A stretch of DNA of 64,000 bases from Anaerolineales bacterium UBA2200 (GTDB lineage Bacteria; Chloroflexota; Anaerolineae; UBA2200). Position numbers and translations under genes: made by a program. Position 1 is the stretch's first letter. Each line of letters opens with the position of its first letter. The notes below the pieces were generated by a model, which was given only the letters and a program-made list of their open reading frames with translations, had not been told where the DNA came from and made no database searches. The stretch covers positions 43,097-107,096 of the forward strand of contig DCVA01000041.1 in assembly GCA_002327925.1 (NCBI GenBank). Reading direction: 5' to 3'. Positions 9,836 to 18,312 of this stretch are shown piece after piece.

Positions 9836-10447
9836 ATGAACTCTGAAAGAACAAGAGAGCTGGATGAATTGTTCGCGCTCTACGGTGTGCCGAGGCGGAT
9901 CACAGTCGAAATCGACGTCAGCCGGGCCAGCCGGCATTGGTGGAGCACTGACAAGATCCGCAGGCGCGACGGGGAAGTAGTCCTGTTCGTTCGCCGCATG
10001 AACGGCAACCTGCTCCTGCACACCAAGGACTTTTACCCGGGCGGGACGATGCGCGTGCCTTCGGGGGGTATCAAGCAAGGCGAGCCGGTACTGGAGACGG
10101 TTCGGCGCGAGATCGCAGAGGAGACGGGTCTGGAGGTGGTGATCGAGCGCTTTCTGGCTCTGGTCGAGTTTGAGCTGAGTCTGACCGACGGCATCATCCC
10201 CTATCCCTCCTACTCATTCCTGCTGCGTGAGGTGGCGGGAATTCTCAAGACGAGCGACCCGGATGAGCACATCTCGGCCTTTGGCGAAGTACCCGTAACT
10301 GCCCTGGATCAGGTGGCACGAGACCTGGAGGGCGTCCCGCACGAGTGGCGCGATTGGGGCATGTTCCGCGCCATCCCGCACCGGCTGGTAGCCGAGATAC
10401 TGGGGGGAGCAGAGTTGTGCTCACAGCAAGCCGTCGATCCTCGATAG
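9836..10447 (+). CDS. NUDIX hydrolase
   Basis: 203 aa. The complete Nudix box is present at about residues 79-101 (Gx5Ex7REUxEExGU: GGIKQGEPVLET, then VRREIAEETGLEV), so it should hydrolyse a nucleoside diphosphate linked to another moiety; the substrate is unknown. A preceding segment (MRVPSG) fits the strand before the box. ATG start; ends 13 bp before the convergent radC stop. About 60 residues precede the NUDIX core, more than in minimal MutT proteins. Confidence 0.9.
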   Translation: MNSERTRELDELFALYGVPRRITVEIDVSRASRHWWSTDKIRRRDGEVVLFVRRMNGNLLLHTKDFYPGGTMRVPSGGIKQGEPVLETVRREIAEETGLEVVIERFLALVEFELSLTDGIIPYPSYSFLLREVAGILKTSDPDEHISAFGEVPVTALDQVARDLEGVPHEWRDWGMFRAIPHRLVAEILGGAELCSQQAVDPR

Positions 10448-10460
10448 CGGGCCTGCGTCC

Positions 10461-11174
10461 CTAAGCCTCGAAGCCCAGACCCCGTTCCTTGAGGCTGATG
10501 AAACCCTGTTGACCGATCACAAGGTGATCCAGCACCTCGATCTGCAGCAGCTTTCCCGCCTCGATGATATCCTTGGTGATGCGCACATCGTCGTCGGAGG
10601 GTGAGGGATCACCGGATGGGTGGTTGTGCGCTACGATTATGGCCACGCAATTGGCGCGCACCGCGTCGCGGAAAATCTCCGCCAGTCGAACCACAGCCGT
10701 ATTGACGTTGCCCTTGTAGACCATGGAACTGCCGATTACGCGGTGCTTGGTGTCCAACAGCAGAGTGCGAATCTGCTCCTGCTCTTCGCCCCCCATCTCG
10801 GCCATCAGCAGATTGGCCGCATCGGCCGGGGAGGTGACGACGGGGCGTTCCTCGGGCGATACGATGGAGAGCCGCCTGCCCAGCTCAAAGGCGGCCAGGA
10901 TCTCTGCCGTTTTCGCCGGGCCCATTCCGTGCTGTTTTTCCAGCTCGGCTGACGGCGTGCGCGCCAGTCCCCGCAGCCCCTTGTAGTGCGAGATCAGACG
11001 CAGAGCCATTGCCAGCACGTTCTCTCCCCGCGGTCCGGAACGGAGGACGATGGCCAGCAGGTCCTGGCTGGAGAGGCTCGAAGCACCGTACCGCAGCAGC
11101 CGCTCGCGGGGTCGGTCAGAGCAAGGCAGGTCGCGCATCATCGGTCGGTAGACAGGGAAGTCGTCCTCGGTCAT
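10461..11174 (-). CDS. radC: RadC-family JAB-domain protein
   Basis: 237 aa. N-terminal helix-hairpin-helix region (SSQDLLAIVLRSGPRGENV, HGMGPAKTAEILAAFELGRR) followed by the RadC JAB1/MPN-like domain with the zinc motif HNHPSGDPSPSDDD. The name comes from a DNA-repair phenotype now considered doubtful; the biochemical role is unknown. The ATG at 11174 is chosen because it has GGAGG at good spacing; a longer reading frame to 11228 lacks one. Divergent from the lipid operon at 11.3 kb. Confidence 0.92.
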   Translation of the reverse strand: MTEDDFPVYRPMMRDLPCSDRPRERLLRYGASSLSSQDLLAIVLRSGPRGENVLAMALRLISHYKGLRGLARTPSAELEKQHGMGPAKTAEILAAFELGRRLSIVSPEERPVVTSPADAANLLMAEMGGEEQEQIRTLLLDTKHRVIGSSMVYKGNVNTAVVRLAEIFRDAVRANCVAIIVAHNHPSGDPSPSDDDVRITKDIIEAGKLLQIEVLDHLVIGQQGFISLKERGLGFEA

Positions 11175-11295
11175 GGTTGCCTCCGATTCGACATGGATGG
11201 CGCCGGTCGGATGCGGGAAGAGCCACAAGCCGTCCGCCCCGCTGCGGACCGAGCTGAAGGGACCGCTGCTGCGATTATACGTGCCGCATCTGTGC

Positions 11296-11325
11296 TTGAC
11301 AAACCTCTTTCTCCTGCGGTATCAT
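11296..11325 (+). promoter_or_regulatory. Promoter of the acyltransferase-GT4-phosphatidyltransferase operon
   Basis: TTGACA (11296-11301), 18-bp spacer, TATCAT (11320-11325). The predicted transcription start (about 11331-11333) falls on or next to an in-frame GTG at 11331, so the first gene may be read from a leaderless mRNA. Confidence 0.65.
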
Positions 11326-11330
11326 CGCCC

Positions 11331-12248
11331 GTGCCAGACTCCGTATCTGTGCGAGGAGGTGCGTACATCAGCGCCCGGGAAGAATTGAGCTATATCGCTT
11401 TTCGTCTGCTAGGCGCAACGGTTCCGATGATACCTCCGGGTCTGGGCTACTCTCTGTTCTCCCGCCTGGGTGATTTCGCGCACGACAATGCGACCACATC
11501 CCGCAATAACGTGTATGACAACCTCAGGCATGTTCTGGGCCCACAGGCCGACGAGTTGCGCATCGTGGCGCTGGGGCGCGAGGTCTTTCGCAATCAGGCG
11601 CGCAACTACTTCGACCTGTTCCGTGTGGCCAGGCTACCGGATGGCGAGATCCTCCGGATCGTAACCATTCATGGCCTGGAGCATTTGGACCAGGCTCTGT
11701 CCCGCGGCAAGGGGCTTGTTGCCGTGTCTGCTCATCTTGGCAACGTGGATCTGGTGGCCAATTCCTTTCCTCTGCAAAACTACCCCATCACGGTGGTTGC
11801 CGAGCATCTAAAGCCGGAAAAGCTGTATCGGTACGTGGCGGGACTGCGCTCCAGCAAGGGCATCGGCATCATTCCGGCGGACAGCTTCCTGCGCCCGATC
11901 TTCCGCTCGCTGCGCAGCAACATCATCGTCGGCATCGCGGCAGATCGCAACCTGACTCAGACCGGGACGGTCGTCGACTTTTTCGGCGCCCCCGCTCTAC
12001 TGCCCGATGGACATGTACAACTGGCTCTCCGCACGGGTGCCAGCATCGCGCTTTTTTTCAGTTTGCGCAGACCAGACAATACGTTCGAGGTCTTTGTCGA
12101 GCCGCCGCTGGAGCTACAGAACACGGGGAATGCACAGGATGATGTGCGCGCAGGAATGGCCCAGATAGTGGCAGGACTGGAACGGTACATCGGACAGCAC
12201 CCGGAACAATGGGTGATTTTTCAGTCCGTGTGGAGGCTGGCTGGCTGA
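11331..12248 (+). CDS. Lysophospholipid acyltransferase (LpxL/PatA-like)
   Basis: 305 aa from GTG 11331. LPLAT-fold acyltransferase: the catalytic H-x4-D appears as HLGNVD, followed by a conserved GIAADRN-type segment and a FFGAPALLPDGHV stretch as in lipid A and phosphatidylinositol-mannoside acyltransferases. The GT4 and CDP-alcohol phosphatidyltransferase genes follow with overlaps, so acylation of a glycosylated phospholipid is the likely role. The start is unsettled: GTG 11331 lies at the predicted transcript start, GTG 11349 and TTG 11385 are alternatives, and a strong GAGGAGGT (11353-11360) points only at an ATC codon (11367). Confidence 0.82.
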   Translation: MPDSVSVRGGAYISAREELSYIAFRLLGATVPMIPPGLGYSLFSRLGDFAHDNATTSRNNVYDNLRHVLGPQADELRIVALGREVFRNQARNYFDLFRVARLPDGEILRIVTIHGLEHLDQALSRGKGLVAVSAHLGNVDLVANSFPLQNYPITVVAEHLKPEKLYRYVAGLRSSKGIGIIPADSFLRPIFRSLRSNIIVGIAADRNLTQTGTVVDFFGAPALLPDGHVQLALRTGASIALFFSLRRPDNTFEVFVEPPLELQNTGNAQDDVRAGMAQIVAGLERYIGQHPEQWVIFQSVWRLAG

Positions 12249-13399
12249 TGAAGATCGCCCTAGTTACCCCCTACCACTACCCCTATCCTGGCGGAGTCAC
12301 AGAGCACGTCTCGCACCTGGACCAGTGCTTTCGGGAATGGGGACACGAGGTCAAGATCATCGCCCCCTGCCCGCAGGACGAGACGGACTTGCCCGAGAAC
12401 GTCGTCCGTATGGGCAACCACATCACCAACCTGGCAATTAGCGGCTCGATCTCGCGTGTCACGCTCTCAACCCGCATTTACGGGCAGGTCAAGGACCTGC
12501 TCGAGGAAGAAAAGTTCGATATCATCCACCTCCACGAGCCGTGGACACCGACTTTGCCTCTGTTCGTGCTTCGCCACTCCAAGACCATCAACGTGGGCAC
12601 CTTTCACTCTTACCGCGAAGGCCCGCACTGGGCCCTCGAAACCCTGCGACCGTTGATCGACCCGTTCATCAACAAGCTGCATGCCAAGATCTGTGTGTCC
12701 TATGCCTCCTGGGAGCTGGTCAACCACTTCTACCCTGACGACTATGCCATCATTCCGAATGGCATTGATCTGCACAAGTTCGGCGCCCCGCAGATCGAAC
12801 CGATCGACAAGTTCCTGGACGGGCGCCCCAATGTTCTGTTTGTCGGCAGGATGGACAAGCGCAAGGGATTCCGCTTCTTGATGCGCGCCTTCCCCTACAT
12901 TGTCGAAGCAGTCCCGGACGCACGACTGATCGTTGTCGGCGCATACGACAAAGAGGACAAAGAGCCCTTCGTACGCTACGCCCGCATGAACGGGCTCAGC
13001 AGCGTGCGTTTCGTGGGCCGCGTGGCACCGGAGGAGCTGCCTCGCTACTACAAGACGTGCGACGTCTTTTGCGCGCCGAGCACGGGCTTTGAGAGCTTTG
13101 GCATCGTGCTGCTGGAAGCCATGGCCGCAGGCAAGCCCATCGTGGCCTCGAGCATCCGCGGCTACCGTACTGTGATGCAGGACGGCCAGGAGGGCTTGCT
13201 CGTGGAACCGGAGAACGAGCACGCTATTGCCAGTGCAGTGATCCGCTTGCTGCGCGACCCCGGCCTGCGCCAGGAAATGGGACAGCGCGGGCGGACAAAG
13301 GCAGCGCACTACGACTGGCCGCTGGTTGCCCGGCAGGTCATGGATGTCTACGAGGAGCTACTGAAGCAGAAAGCCGAAGGTAAACTGGATGTTGAGTGA
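12248..13399 (+). CDS. Glycosyltransferase family 4 (PimA-like)
   Basis: 383 aa, GT-B fold. Opens with MKIALVTPYHYPYPGGVTEHV, the glycine-rich acceptor-side loop of GT4 enzymes; middle has FVGRMDKRKGF; the C-terminal nucleotide-sugar site has the E-x7-E pair in FESFGIVLLEAM. The resemblance to actinobacterial phosphatidylinositol mannosyltransferase PimA is good in both sequence style and context. The ATG overlaps the acyltransferase stop (TGATG at 12246-12250), so translation is coupled. The sugar and acceptor remain inferred. Confidence 0.88.
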   Translation: MKIALVTPYHYPYPGGVTEHVSHLDQCFREWGHEVKIIAPCPQDETDLPENVVRMGNHITNLAISGSISRVTLSTRIYGQVKDLLEEEKFDIIHLHEPWTPTLPLFVLRHSKTINVGTFHSYREGPHWALETLRPLIDPFINKLHAKICVSYASWELVNHFYPDDYAIIPNGIDLHKFGAPQIEPIDKFLDGRPNVLFVGRMDKRKGFRFLMRAFPYIVEAVPDARLIVVGAYDKEDKEPFVRYARMNGLSSVRFVGRVAPEELPRYYKTCDVFCAPSTGFESFGIVLLEAMAAGKPIVASSIRGYRTVMQDGQEGLLVEPENEHAIASAVIRLLRDPGLRQEMGQRGRTKAAHYDWPLVARQVMDVYEELLKQKAEGKLDVE

Positions 13400-13967
13400 G
13401 AAAATACGCGGCTGGACACAGCCGCTTCGCGGCGCCCTCGGGCGCCTCATTGGCCGGTGGGGCATCTCGCCCAACTCACTGACCATATGCGGGTACCTGC
13501 TGCACCTGCCAGTGCTGTGGGCACTGGCCACAGGCCATTTCGCCATCGGAGGAGTGCTCCTGGCGCTGGCCAGCGCTTTCGATGCGCTGGATGGCTCCGT
13601 TGCGCGGGAGATGGGCAGGGTGACGCAATTTGGCGCTTTCCTGGATTCGGTGCTGGACCGATTCTCGGAGGCCACTGTGCTGCTGGGGCTGCTGCTCTAC
13701 TACGTGCAGAGGGGAGCACATCTCGAGCCGGTGTTGATCTATCTCGCCGTGGTCGGTTCCACCATGGTCAGTTACACCCGCGCTCGCGCGGAGGGGTTGG
13801 GCGTGGAGTGCAAAGAGGGGTTGTTCACCCGCTTTGAACGAGTCGTGCTGCTGGTCGTAGGCTTGCTCATCGGGCAGGTGCAACCTGCACTCTGGGTGCT
13901 GGCGCTGCTAACGATCTTCACCGCCATACAGCGCGTCTATTACGTGTGGCGCAAAGCGGCACAGTAG
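13389..13967 (+). CDS. CDP-alcohol phosphatidyltransferase (PgsA/PIP-synthase-like)
   Basis: 192 aa membrane enzyme that joins a CDP-diacylglycerol to an alcohol acceptor. The complete family signature DG-x2-AR-x8-G-x3-D-x3-D is present (DALDGSVAREMG, then GAFLDSVLDR at about 58-84) and there are about five to six membrane helices. It overlaps the GT4 gene by 11 bp. Together with PimA-like and PatA-like neighbours, the best guess is a phosphatidylinositol-phosphate synthase, but a PgsA or archaetidyl role cannot be excluded. Confidence 0.87.
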   Translation: MLSEKIRGWTQPLRGALGRLIGRWGISPNSLTICGYLLHLPVLWALATGHFAIGGVLLALASAFDALDGSVAREMGRVTQFGAFLDSVLDRFSEATVLLGLLLYYVQRGAHLEPVLIYLAVVGSTMVSYTRARAEGLGVECKEGLFTRFERVVLLVVGLLIGQVQPALWVLALLTIFTAIQRVYYVWRKAAQ

Positions 13968-13979
13968 GTCGTCGCTTTG

Positions 13980-14738
13980 ATGGCCACCCTGACCTTTCTC
14001 GGGTCTGCCGCCGCGATCCCGACGGTTGGACATGACAATACCTTTATTGCCGTCGAGGGCGAAGAGTCAACCCTGCTCGTGGATTGCGCTGGCAGCCCTG
14101 TGCTCAAGCTGCAGCTGGCCGGCATCGACCCGACCCGACTGAGCCACCTCATCGTAACACACCGTCACCCGGACCACCTCTACGGGTATCCGAGTCTGCT
14201 GCTGGGGTTGTGGCTGCTTGGATGTCCTGAGCCGCTCTGTGTGGTCGGCGAGCCCGACGCAGTATCTGGCGCTCGAGACTTGCTCAACGTGTTCCATCCC
14301 ACAGAGAGCTGGCCCGGATTCATGCCGCCCGTATACCGTCCAGTGGAGTGTGACGCCGAGACGGTGCTGCTGGATCTGCCCGACCTGCTGATCACCGCCG
14401 CACCGACGCGGCACATGGTGCCCAGCATTGCCCTGCGTCTCGTCAACAAGGCAACCGGGAACGCGGTCGTCTACTCATCAGACACAGGACCCTGTGACTC
14501 CCTGCTGCGCCTGGCCCGCGGAGCGCAGGTACTGATCCACGAGGCGTCAGGCGAAATGGAGGGCCACTCCAGCGCCGCCCAGGCGGGCAGGGCAGCCAGT
14601 CAAAGCGCAGTTGACCGGCTTTTGCTGATACACTATCCCGCGCACCAGGCCAATCTGAACGCTTTGCTGACAGACGCGCGCCGTGAGTTCGGCGGGCCAA
14701 CCGAGCTCGCTCGAGACCTGGGCGCGCTCGAGTTCTGA
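13980..14738 (+). CDS. MBL-fold metal-dependent hydrolase (RNase Z-like)
   Basis: 252 aa metallo-beta-lactamase fold. The zinc motif HxHxDH is present as HRHPDH near residue 59, a later His at TRHM (about 142), Asp at SSDTG and a C-terminal His at LIHYPAH. The overall pattern resembles the tRNase Z/ElaC branch but it is shorter and lacks a recognisable exosite arm, so a generic phosphodiesterase is safer. TTG 13977 and ATG 13980 are adjacent possible starts. 12 bp after the phosphatidyltransferase gene. Confidence 0.8.
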   Translation: MATLTFLGSAAAIPTVGHDNTFIAVEGEESTLLVDCAGSPVLKLQLAGIDPTRLSHLIVTHRHPDHLYGYPSLLLGLWLLGCPEPLCVVGEPDAVSGARDLLNVFHPTESWPGFMPPVYRPVECDAETVLLDLPDLLITAAPTRHMVPSIALRLVNKATGNAVVYSSDTGPCDSLLRLARGAQVLIHEASGEMEGHSSAAQAGRAASQSAVDRLLLIHYPAHQANLNALLTDARREFGGPTELARDLGALEF

Positions 14739-14793
14739 TCCTGATGTCTGTCTTGCCCATCATGTACCCTACCAGCCTGAGGAGGAGCGCCCT

Positions 14794-16077
14794 GTGCCAG
14801 AGTCGAAAGTGATCCAGATCGCCTACGGCAAGAGTGGTCTGTCGCTGAGAGCCGATCCTGCTCTCGCCGATTGGCAGGTCATTCGACCCAAATTCGCCCC
14901 GCCCATGCACGACCCAGAGAGGGCCTTCCACGATGCCTGTCTGGCTCCAATGGGGGGTAGGCCGCTGCGTGAGCTGGTAACTCAACAGGATCGAGTGGTC
15001 ATCGTCACATCCGACGGCACCCGGGCCGTTCCCAATCGCCAGCTCATCCCCTGGCTGCTCCAGGAAATGCCCGTGCCCCCGGAGCAGATCACCATACTCA
15101 TCGGAACGGGGAGTCACAGGGCGAACACTGCGGCCGAAATCGAGGCCATGTTCGGCCCATCTGTGGCCGGCCGGCTGCACATCGTGAATCACGACGCCTT
15201 CGACCCAAGCCAGAGCGTGTTCATCGGTGAGACGCCGAGCGGCAAGAAGGCCTACATCAACAGGCGTTATGTCGAGGCAGACAAACGAATCGTGGTGGGC
15301 TTCATCGAGCCGCACTTTTTTGCCGGGTTCTCGGGAGGCGCCAAGGGCGTCATCCCGGCCATCGCTTCCATCGACACCATCATCCGCATCCATGGGTTTG
15401 ACCTCATCGCCCACCCGCTGAGCACCTGGGGCACAGTCCAGGAGAACCCGATCCGCCACGAATTGGAAGCCATGGTCGCCCGCTGCCCGCCGGATTTCCT
15501 GGTCAACGTCACGCTCAACTCGGACAAGGCCATTACGGGCGTCTTTGTCGGCGACTATATCGAGGCCCACCGTGCCGGCTGTCAACGCTCACGGGCTGAG
15601 GCGATGCAGCCAGTGACATCACGCTTCCCTCTGGTGATTACCTCCAACAGCGGATACCCGCTGGACCAGAACCTCTACCAGACGATCAAAGGCATCTCCG
15701 CCGCGGCACGTATCACGGAGCCAGGCGGCATCGTCTACGTCGCCAGCGAGTGTTCGGATGGTCTGCCAGACCACGGCAACTTTGGACCGTTGATGCAGAC
15801 TGGCACGACCCCCGATGACATTCTGCAGGGCATCATCGACCTTCCCGAGGAGATCCTGGACCAGTGGGAGGCGCAGGTTTATGCTTACCTGATGAAGGAA
15901 TATGACATCCGCCTGTACTGTGCGATGGATCGCGCCGCAGTGCAGGCCTGCAAGCTGGGAGCTGTGACTGACCTGCAAGCCGAGGTCGAGGCAGCCATTC
16001 GCGGCCTCGGAGGACGCCCAAGGATCGGTGTGCTTCCGGACGGTCCGCTGACCATCCCGTATCTGCAGAAAGGCTGA
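14794..16077 (+). CDS. LarA-family (nickel-dependent lactate racemase-like) protein
   Basis: 427 aa from GTG 14794, chosen because GAGGAGG lies 8 bp upstream; a longer frame to 14683 has no such site and overlaps the MBL gene. LarA-type motifs: SDGTRAVPN, IGTGSHR, NHDAFDP, and the family-typical GFIEPHFFAGFSGGAKGV. LarA racemases use a nickel-pincer nucleotide made by LarB, LarC and LarE, none of which is encoded here. Substrates in the family range over 2-hydroxy acids. It is followed 13 bp later by alanine racemase. Confidence 0.88.
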   Translation: MPESKVIQIAYGKSGLSLRADPALADWQVIRPKFAPPMHDPERAFHDACLAPMGGRPLRELVTQQDRVVIVTSDGTRAVPNRQLIPWLLQEMPVPPEQITILIGTGSHRANTAAEIEAMFGPSVAGRLHIVNHDAFDPSQSVFIGETPSGKKAYINRRYVEADKRIVVGFIEPHFFAGFSGGAKGVIPAIASIDTIIRIHGFDLIAHPLSTWGTVQENPIRHELEAMVARCPPDFLVNVTLNSDKAITGVFVGDYIEAHRAGCQRSRAEAMQPVTSRFPLVITSNSGYPLDQNLYQTIKGISAAARITEPGGIVYVASECSDGLPDHGNFGPLMQTGTTPDDILQGIIDLPEEILDQWEAQVYAYLMKEYDIRLYCAMDRAAVQACKLGAVTDLQAEVEAAIRGLGGRPRIGVLPDGPLTIPYLQKG

Positions 16078-16090
16078 GCCACAGGGTACG

Positions 16091-17227
16091 ATGTACAACA
16101 GAGTGAACTGGGCCGAAGTGAACCTGGACCACATCGCCTTCAACGTGCGGCAGATCAAGACGCTGGTCGGAGAGGGCTGTCAGGTCGCGGCCGTGATCAA
16201 GGCCAACGCCTACGGGCATGGCGCTCTCCCGGTCGCGCGGGTTGCCCTGCAGAGCGGGGCCACGTTTCTGGCTGTGGCCTGGGCCAACGAGGGTTTCGCC
16301 CTGCGCCAGGCGGGGATCACCGCGCCGATCCTGGCGATGGGTTACGAGCCGCCCGGCATGGCGCCGGAGATTGTGGCGCACTCCATCACGCCGGCCGTGG
16401 CAGACCTGGAACTGGCACACGCCCTGTCCGCAGCAGTCGCTCGTGACGGAGCACCCGCGCTGCCAGTACACATCAAGGTCGACACAGGGATGGGCCGTTT
16501 TGGCCTGCTGCCGCAGGACGTGCTGCCTTTCGCCCGGGCATTGGCCGACATCCCGAAGCTGCGCATCGAAGGCCTCTTCACTCACTATGCATCGGCGGAT
16601 GAAGAGGATCTCTCCTACACCTACAAACAGCTGGCCACTTACCTGCAGGTCCTGGAGGCGGTGGAGGGGGCAGGCATCCCGATCAGGATCCGCCACGGAG
16701 CCAACAGCGCCGCGACGATGGCGGCCCCGGAAACGCGACTGGACATGGTCCGGCCCGGCATAGCCATCTACGGGCTGCGCCCCTCCCCTGAGGTGAGGAT
16801 GGCAGTCTCTCTGCGGCCGGCGATGACCCTCAAGAGCCGCATTGCGCAGCTGCACACCCTGCCCACCGGCTCTTCCATCAGCTACAACCGCACCTTCACC
16901 ACTACTCAGCCCACACCAGTGGGCCTTGTACCGGTGGGCTTTGGCGATGGTTACAGGCGCAACCTCTCGAACAGGGGACTGGTTCTGGTGCGCGGTCGGC
17001 GCGTTCCGATCATCGGCCGAGTCTGCATGGACCAGTTCATGGTGGACCTCACCGAGGTTAACTGTGCCAGGGCGGGGGATGAAGTTGTCCTGTTCGGACG
17101 CCAGGGCGACGAGGAAATCACCGCCGAAGAGCTGGGATCCTGGTCAGGCACCAGTCACTACGAGACGCTGACCGCACTATTGCCGCGCGTTCCCCGGGTC
17201 TACGTCAGCACGCCTGCCGGCGCCTGA
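16091..17227 (+). CDS. alr: Alanine racemase
   Basis: 378 aa PLP enzyme making D-alanine for peptidoglycan. PLP lysine K37 is in VIKANAYGHG; the N-terminal TIM-barrel phosphate-binding and RHGANSAATM segments are present; the C-terminal domain has the catalytic Tyr region SISYNRTF and VCMDQFMVDLT. Length is standard. Transcribed with the LarA-family gene; ends facing the ATP-grasp gene, with a strong hairpin between. Confidence 0.95.
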   Translation: MYNRVNWAEVNLDHIAFNVRQIKTLVGEGCQVAAVIKANAYGHGALPVARVALQSGATFLAVAWANEGFALRQAGITAPILAMGYEPPGMAPEIVAHSITPAVADLELAHALSAAVARDGAPALPVHIKVDTGMGRFGLLPQDVLPFARALADIPKLRIEGLFTHYASADEEDLSYTYKQLATYLQVLEAVEGAGIPIRIRHGANSAATMAAPETRLDMVRPGIAIYGLRPSPEVRMAVSLRPAMTLKSRIAQLHTLPTGSSISYNRTFTTTQPTPVGLVPVGFGDGYRRNLSNRGLVLVRGRRVPIIGRVCMDQFMVDLTEVNCARAGDEVVLFGRQGDEEITAEELGSWSGTSHYETLTALLPRVPRVYVSTPAGA

Positions 17228-17235
17228 GGGCGAGA

Positions 17236-17266
17236 CGCGGCCAACCGCGTCAGGCGGTTGGCCGCG
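17236..17266. terminator. Bidirectional hairpin between convergent genes
   Basis: Perfect 13-bp inverted repeat CGCGGCCAACCGC / GCGGTTGGCCGCG with loop GTCAG. It overlaps the last codons of the minus-strand ATP-grasp gene (17250). No long T-run on either strand. Confidence 0.6.
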
Positions 17267-18287
17267 CAGGCAGTCTGCAGGCCAGATCTTTTGCCGCACC
17301 CCGCTCCTGGGAGCACTTCCAGGCGATGTCAACCAGACGTTTGATCAGCGTGTTGTAGCCCATGCCTGCCTGCAGCGCGGCGAAGGCAAAGGCGCTGGTC
17401 TGCTCCAGGTAGGGGTTGGCGTTAACCTCGATTACGTAGGGAGTGCCGTCCCCTGCCAGACGCATGTCCACCCTGGCATAGTCGCGAACTTGCAGGGCGA
17501 AAACTGCCTCCAGCGCCGCAGTCGAAAGGCGATGGCGCACTTCAGGCGCCAGGTCCGTGGCGATGATCGCATTCACCGAATCGTATTGCTCGCTGGAATG
17601 GTCGAACTTGGCGCGCCATCCGTAGACGTGGGGAAAGCCAGGAGGGAGCTTGGTAAAGTCCATCTCCACGATGGGCAGCGCCTCTGGCGGCTCGTTCCCC
17701 AGGACTCCCACATAGAACTCGCGCCCCTCGATGAACTCCTCCACCAGAGCGGCGTCGGCAAAATCGCGGTGAATAACCGCCACTCGCTCGGTCAGACTGC
17801 CATAGTCGCGCACCACAGACGAGTCGTCCACCCCGGCCGATGCGTCGCCGCGCATCGGCTTGACAATCAGCGGAAAACGCATTCTGCCGGTCAGCTCGAG
17901 CTCGCCGACGTCAAAGATGGCGAATCTGGGGCAGCGCACCTCGTGGAACTGCAGCAGTTTTTTGGTGACAGCCTTGTCCTGACGCAAAGCCATGCCCACA
18001 GGACCGGTTCCCGTATAGGGCAGGTTTAGCAGGACCAGCACCGCCGTCACATTGCCTTCGTTTGTGTCACGCCCGCCGAAGGTCTCGCACACGTTAAACA
18101 CCAGGTCCGGTTTCAGCTCACGCAGCCTGGAGACCAGCTCGGCCAGGTCGTTCTGCACGCCGACCAGCGTGGGCCTGTGACCAACCGCCCACAGAGCCGC
18201 TGCTATCTGGTCCACGACTTCGTCGTGCTCTGTCCTGTCGGGCAGGCGCTCCTCGTAGAAGAGCACAGCGACGTTCAAACCCTCCAT
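17250..18287 (-). CDS. D-Ala-D-Ala-ligase-like ATP-grasp protein
   Basis: 345 aa from ATG 18287 (GGAGG just upstream; an in-frame start at 18305 is less likely). ATP-grasp features: LRQDKAVTKKLL before the ATP lid, PLIVKPMRGDASAGV (phosphate-binding loop), VEEFIEGREFYVGVLG, and the Mg-binding end VIEVNANPYL. It resembles D-alanine--D-alanine ligase but the N-terminal half is diverged (RLRELKPDLVFNVCETFGG). The upstream partner is a zinc metallopeptidase gene 25 bp away, so it may ligate a peptide or amino acid other than D-Ala-D-Ala. Confidence 0.8.
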   Translation of the reverse strand: MEGLNVAVLFYEERLPDRTEHDEVVDQIAAALWAVGHRPTLVGVQNDLAELVSRLRELKPDLVFNVCETFGGRDTNEGNVTAVLVLLNLPYTGTGPVGMALRQDKAVTKKLLQFHEVRCPRFAIFDVGELELTGRMRFPLIVKPMRGDASAGVDDSSVVRDYGSLTERVAVIHRDFADAALVEEFIEGREFYVGVLGNEPPEALPIVEMDFTKLPPGFPHVYGWRAKFDHSSEQYDSVNAIIATDLAPEVRHRLSTAALEAVFALQVRDYARVDMRLAGDGTPYVIEVNANPYLEQTSAFAFAALQAGMGYNTLIKRLVDIAWKCSQERGAAKDLACRLPARPTA

Positions 18288-18312
18288 GATCCCTCCGGGG
18301 GCCACTCGGGCC

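Noticed and set aside
14443..15585. 380-codon open frame on the minus strand across the LarA-family gene
   Set aside because: It lies opposite a clearly conserved LarA protein, has low-complexity, His/Arg-rich translation and no ribosome-binding site; a shadow of GC-rich third positions.
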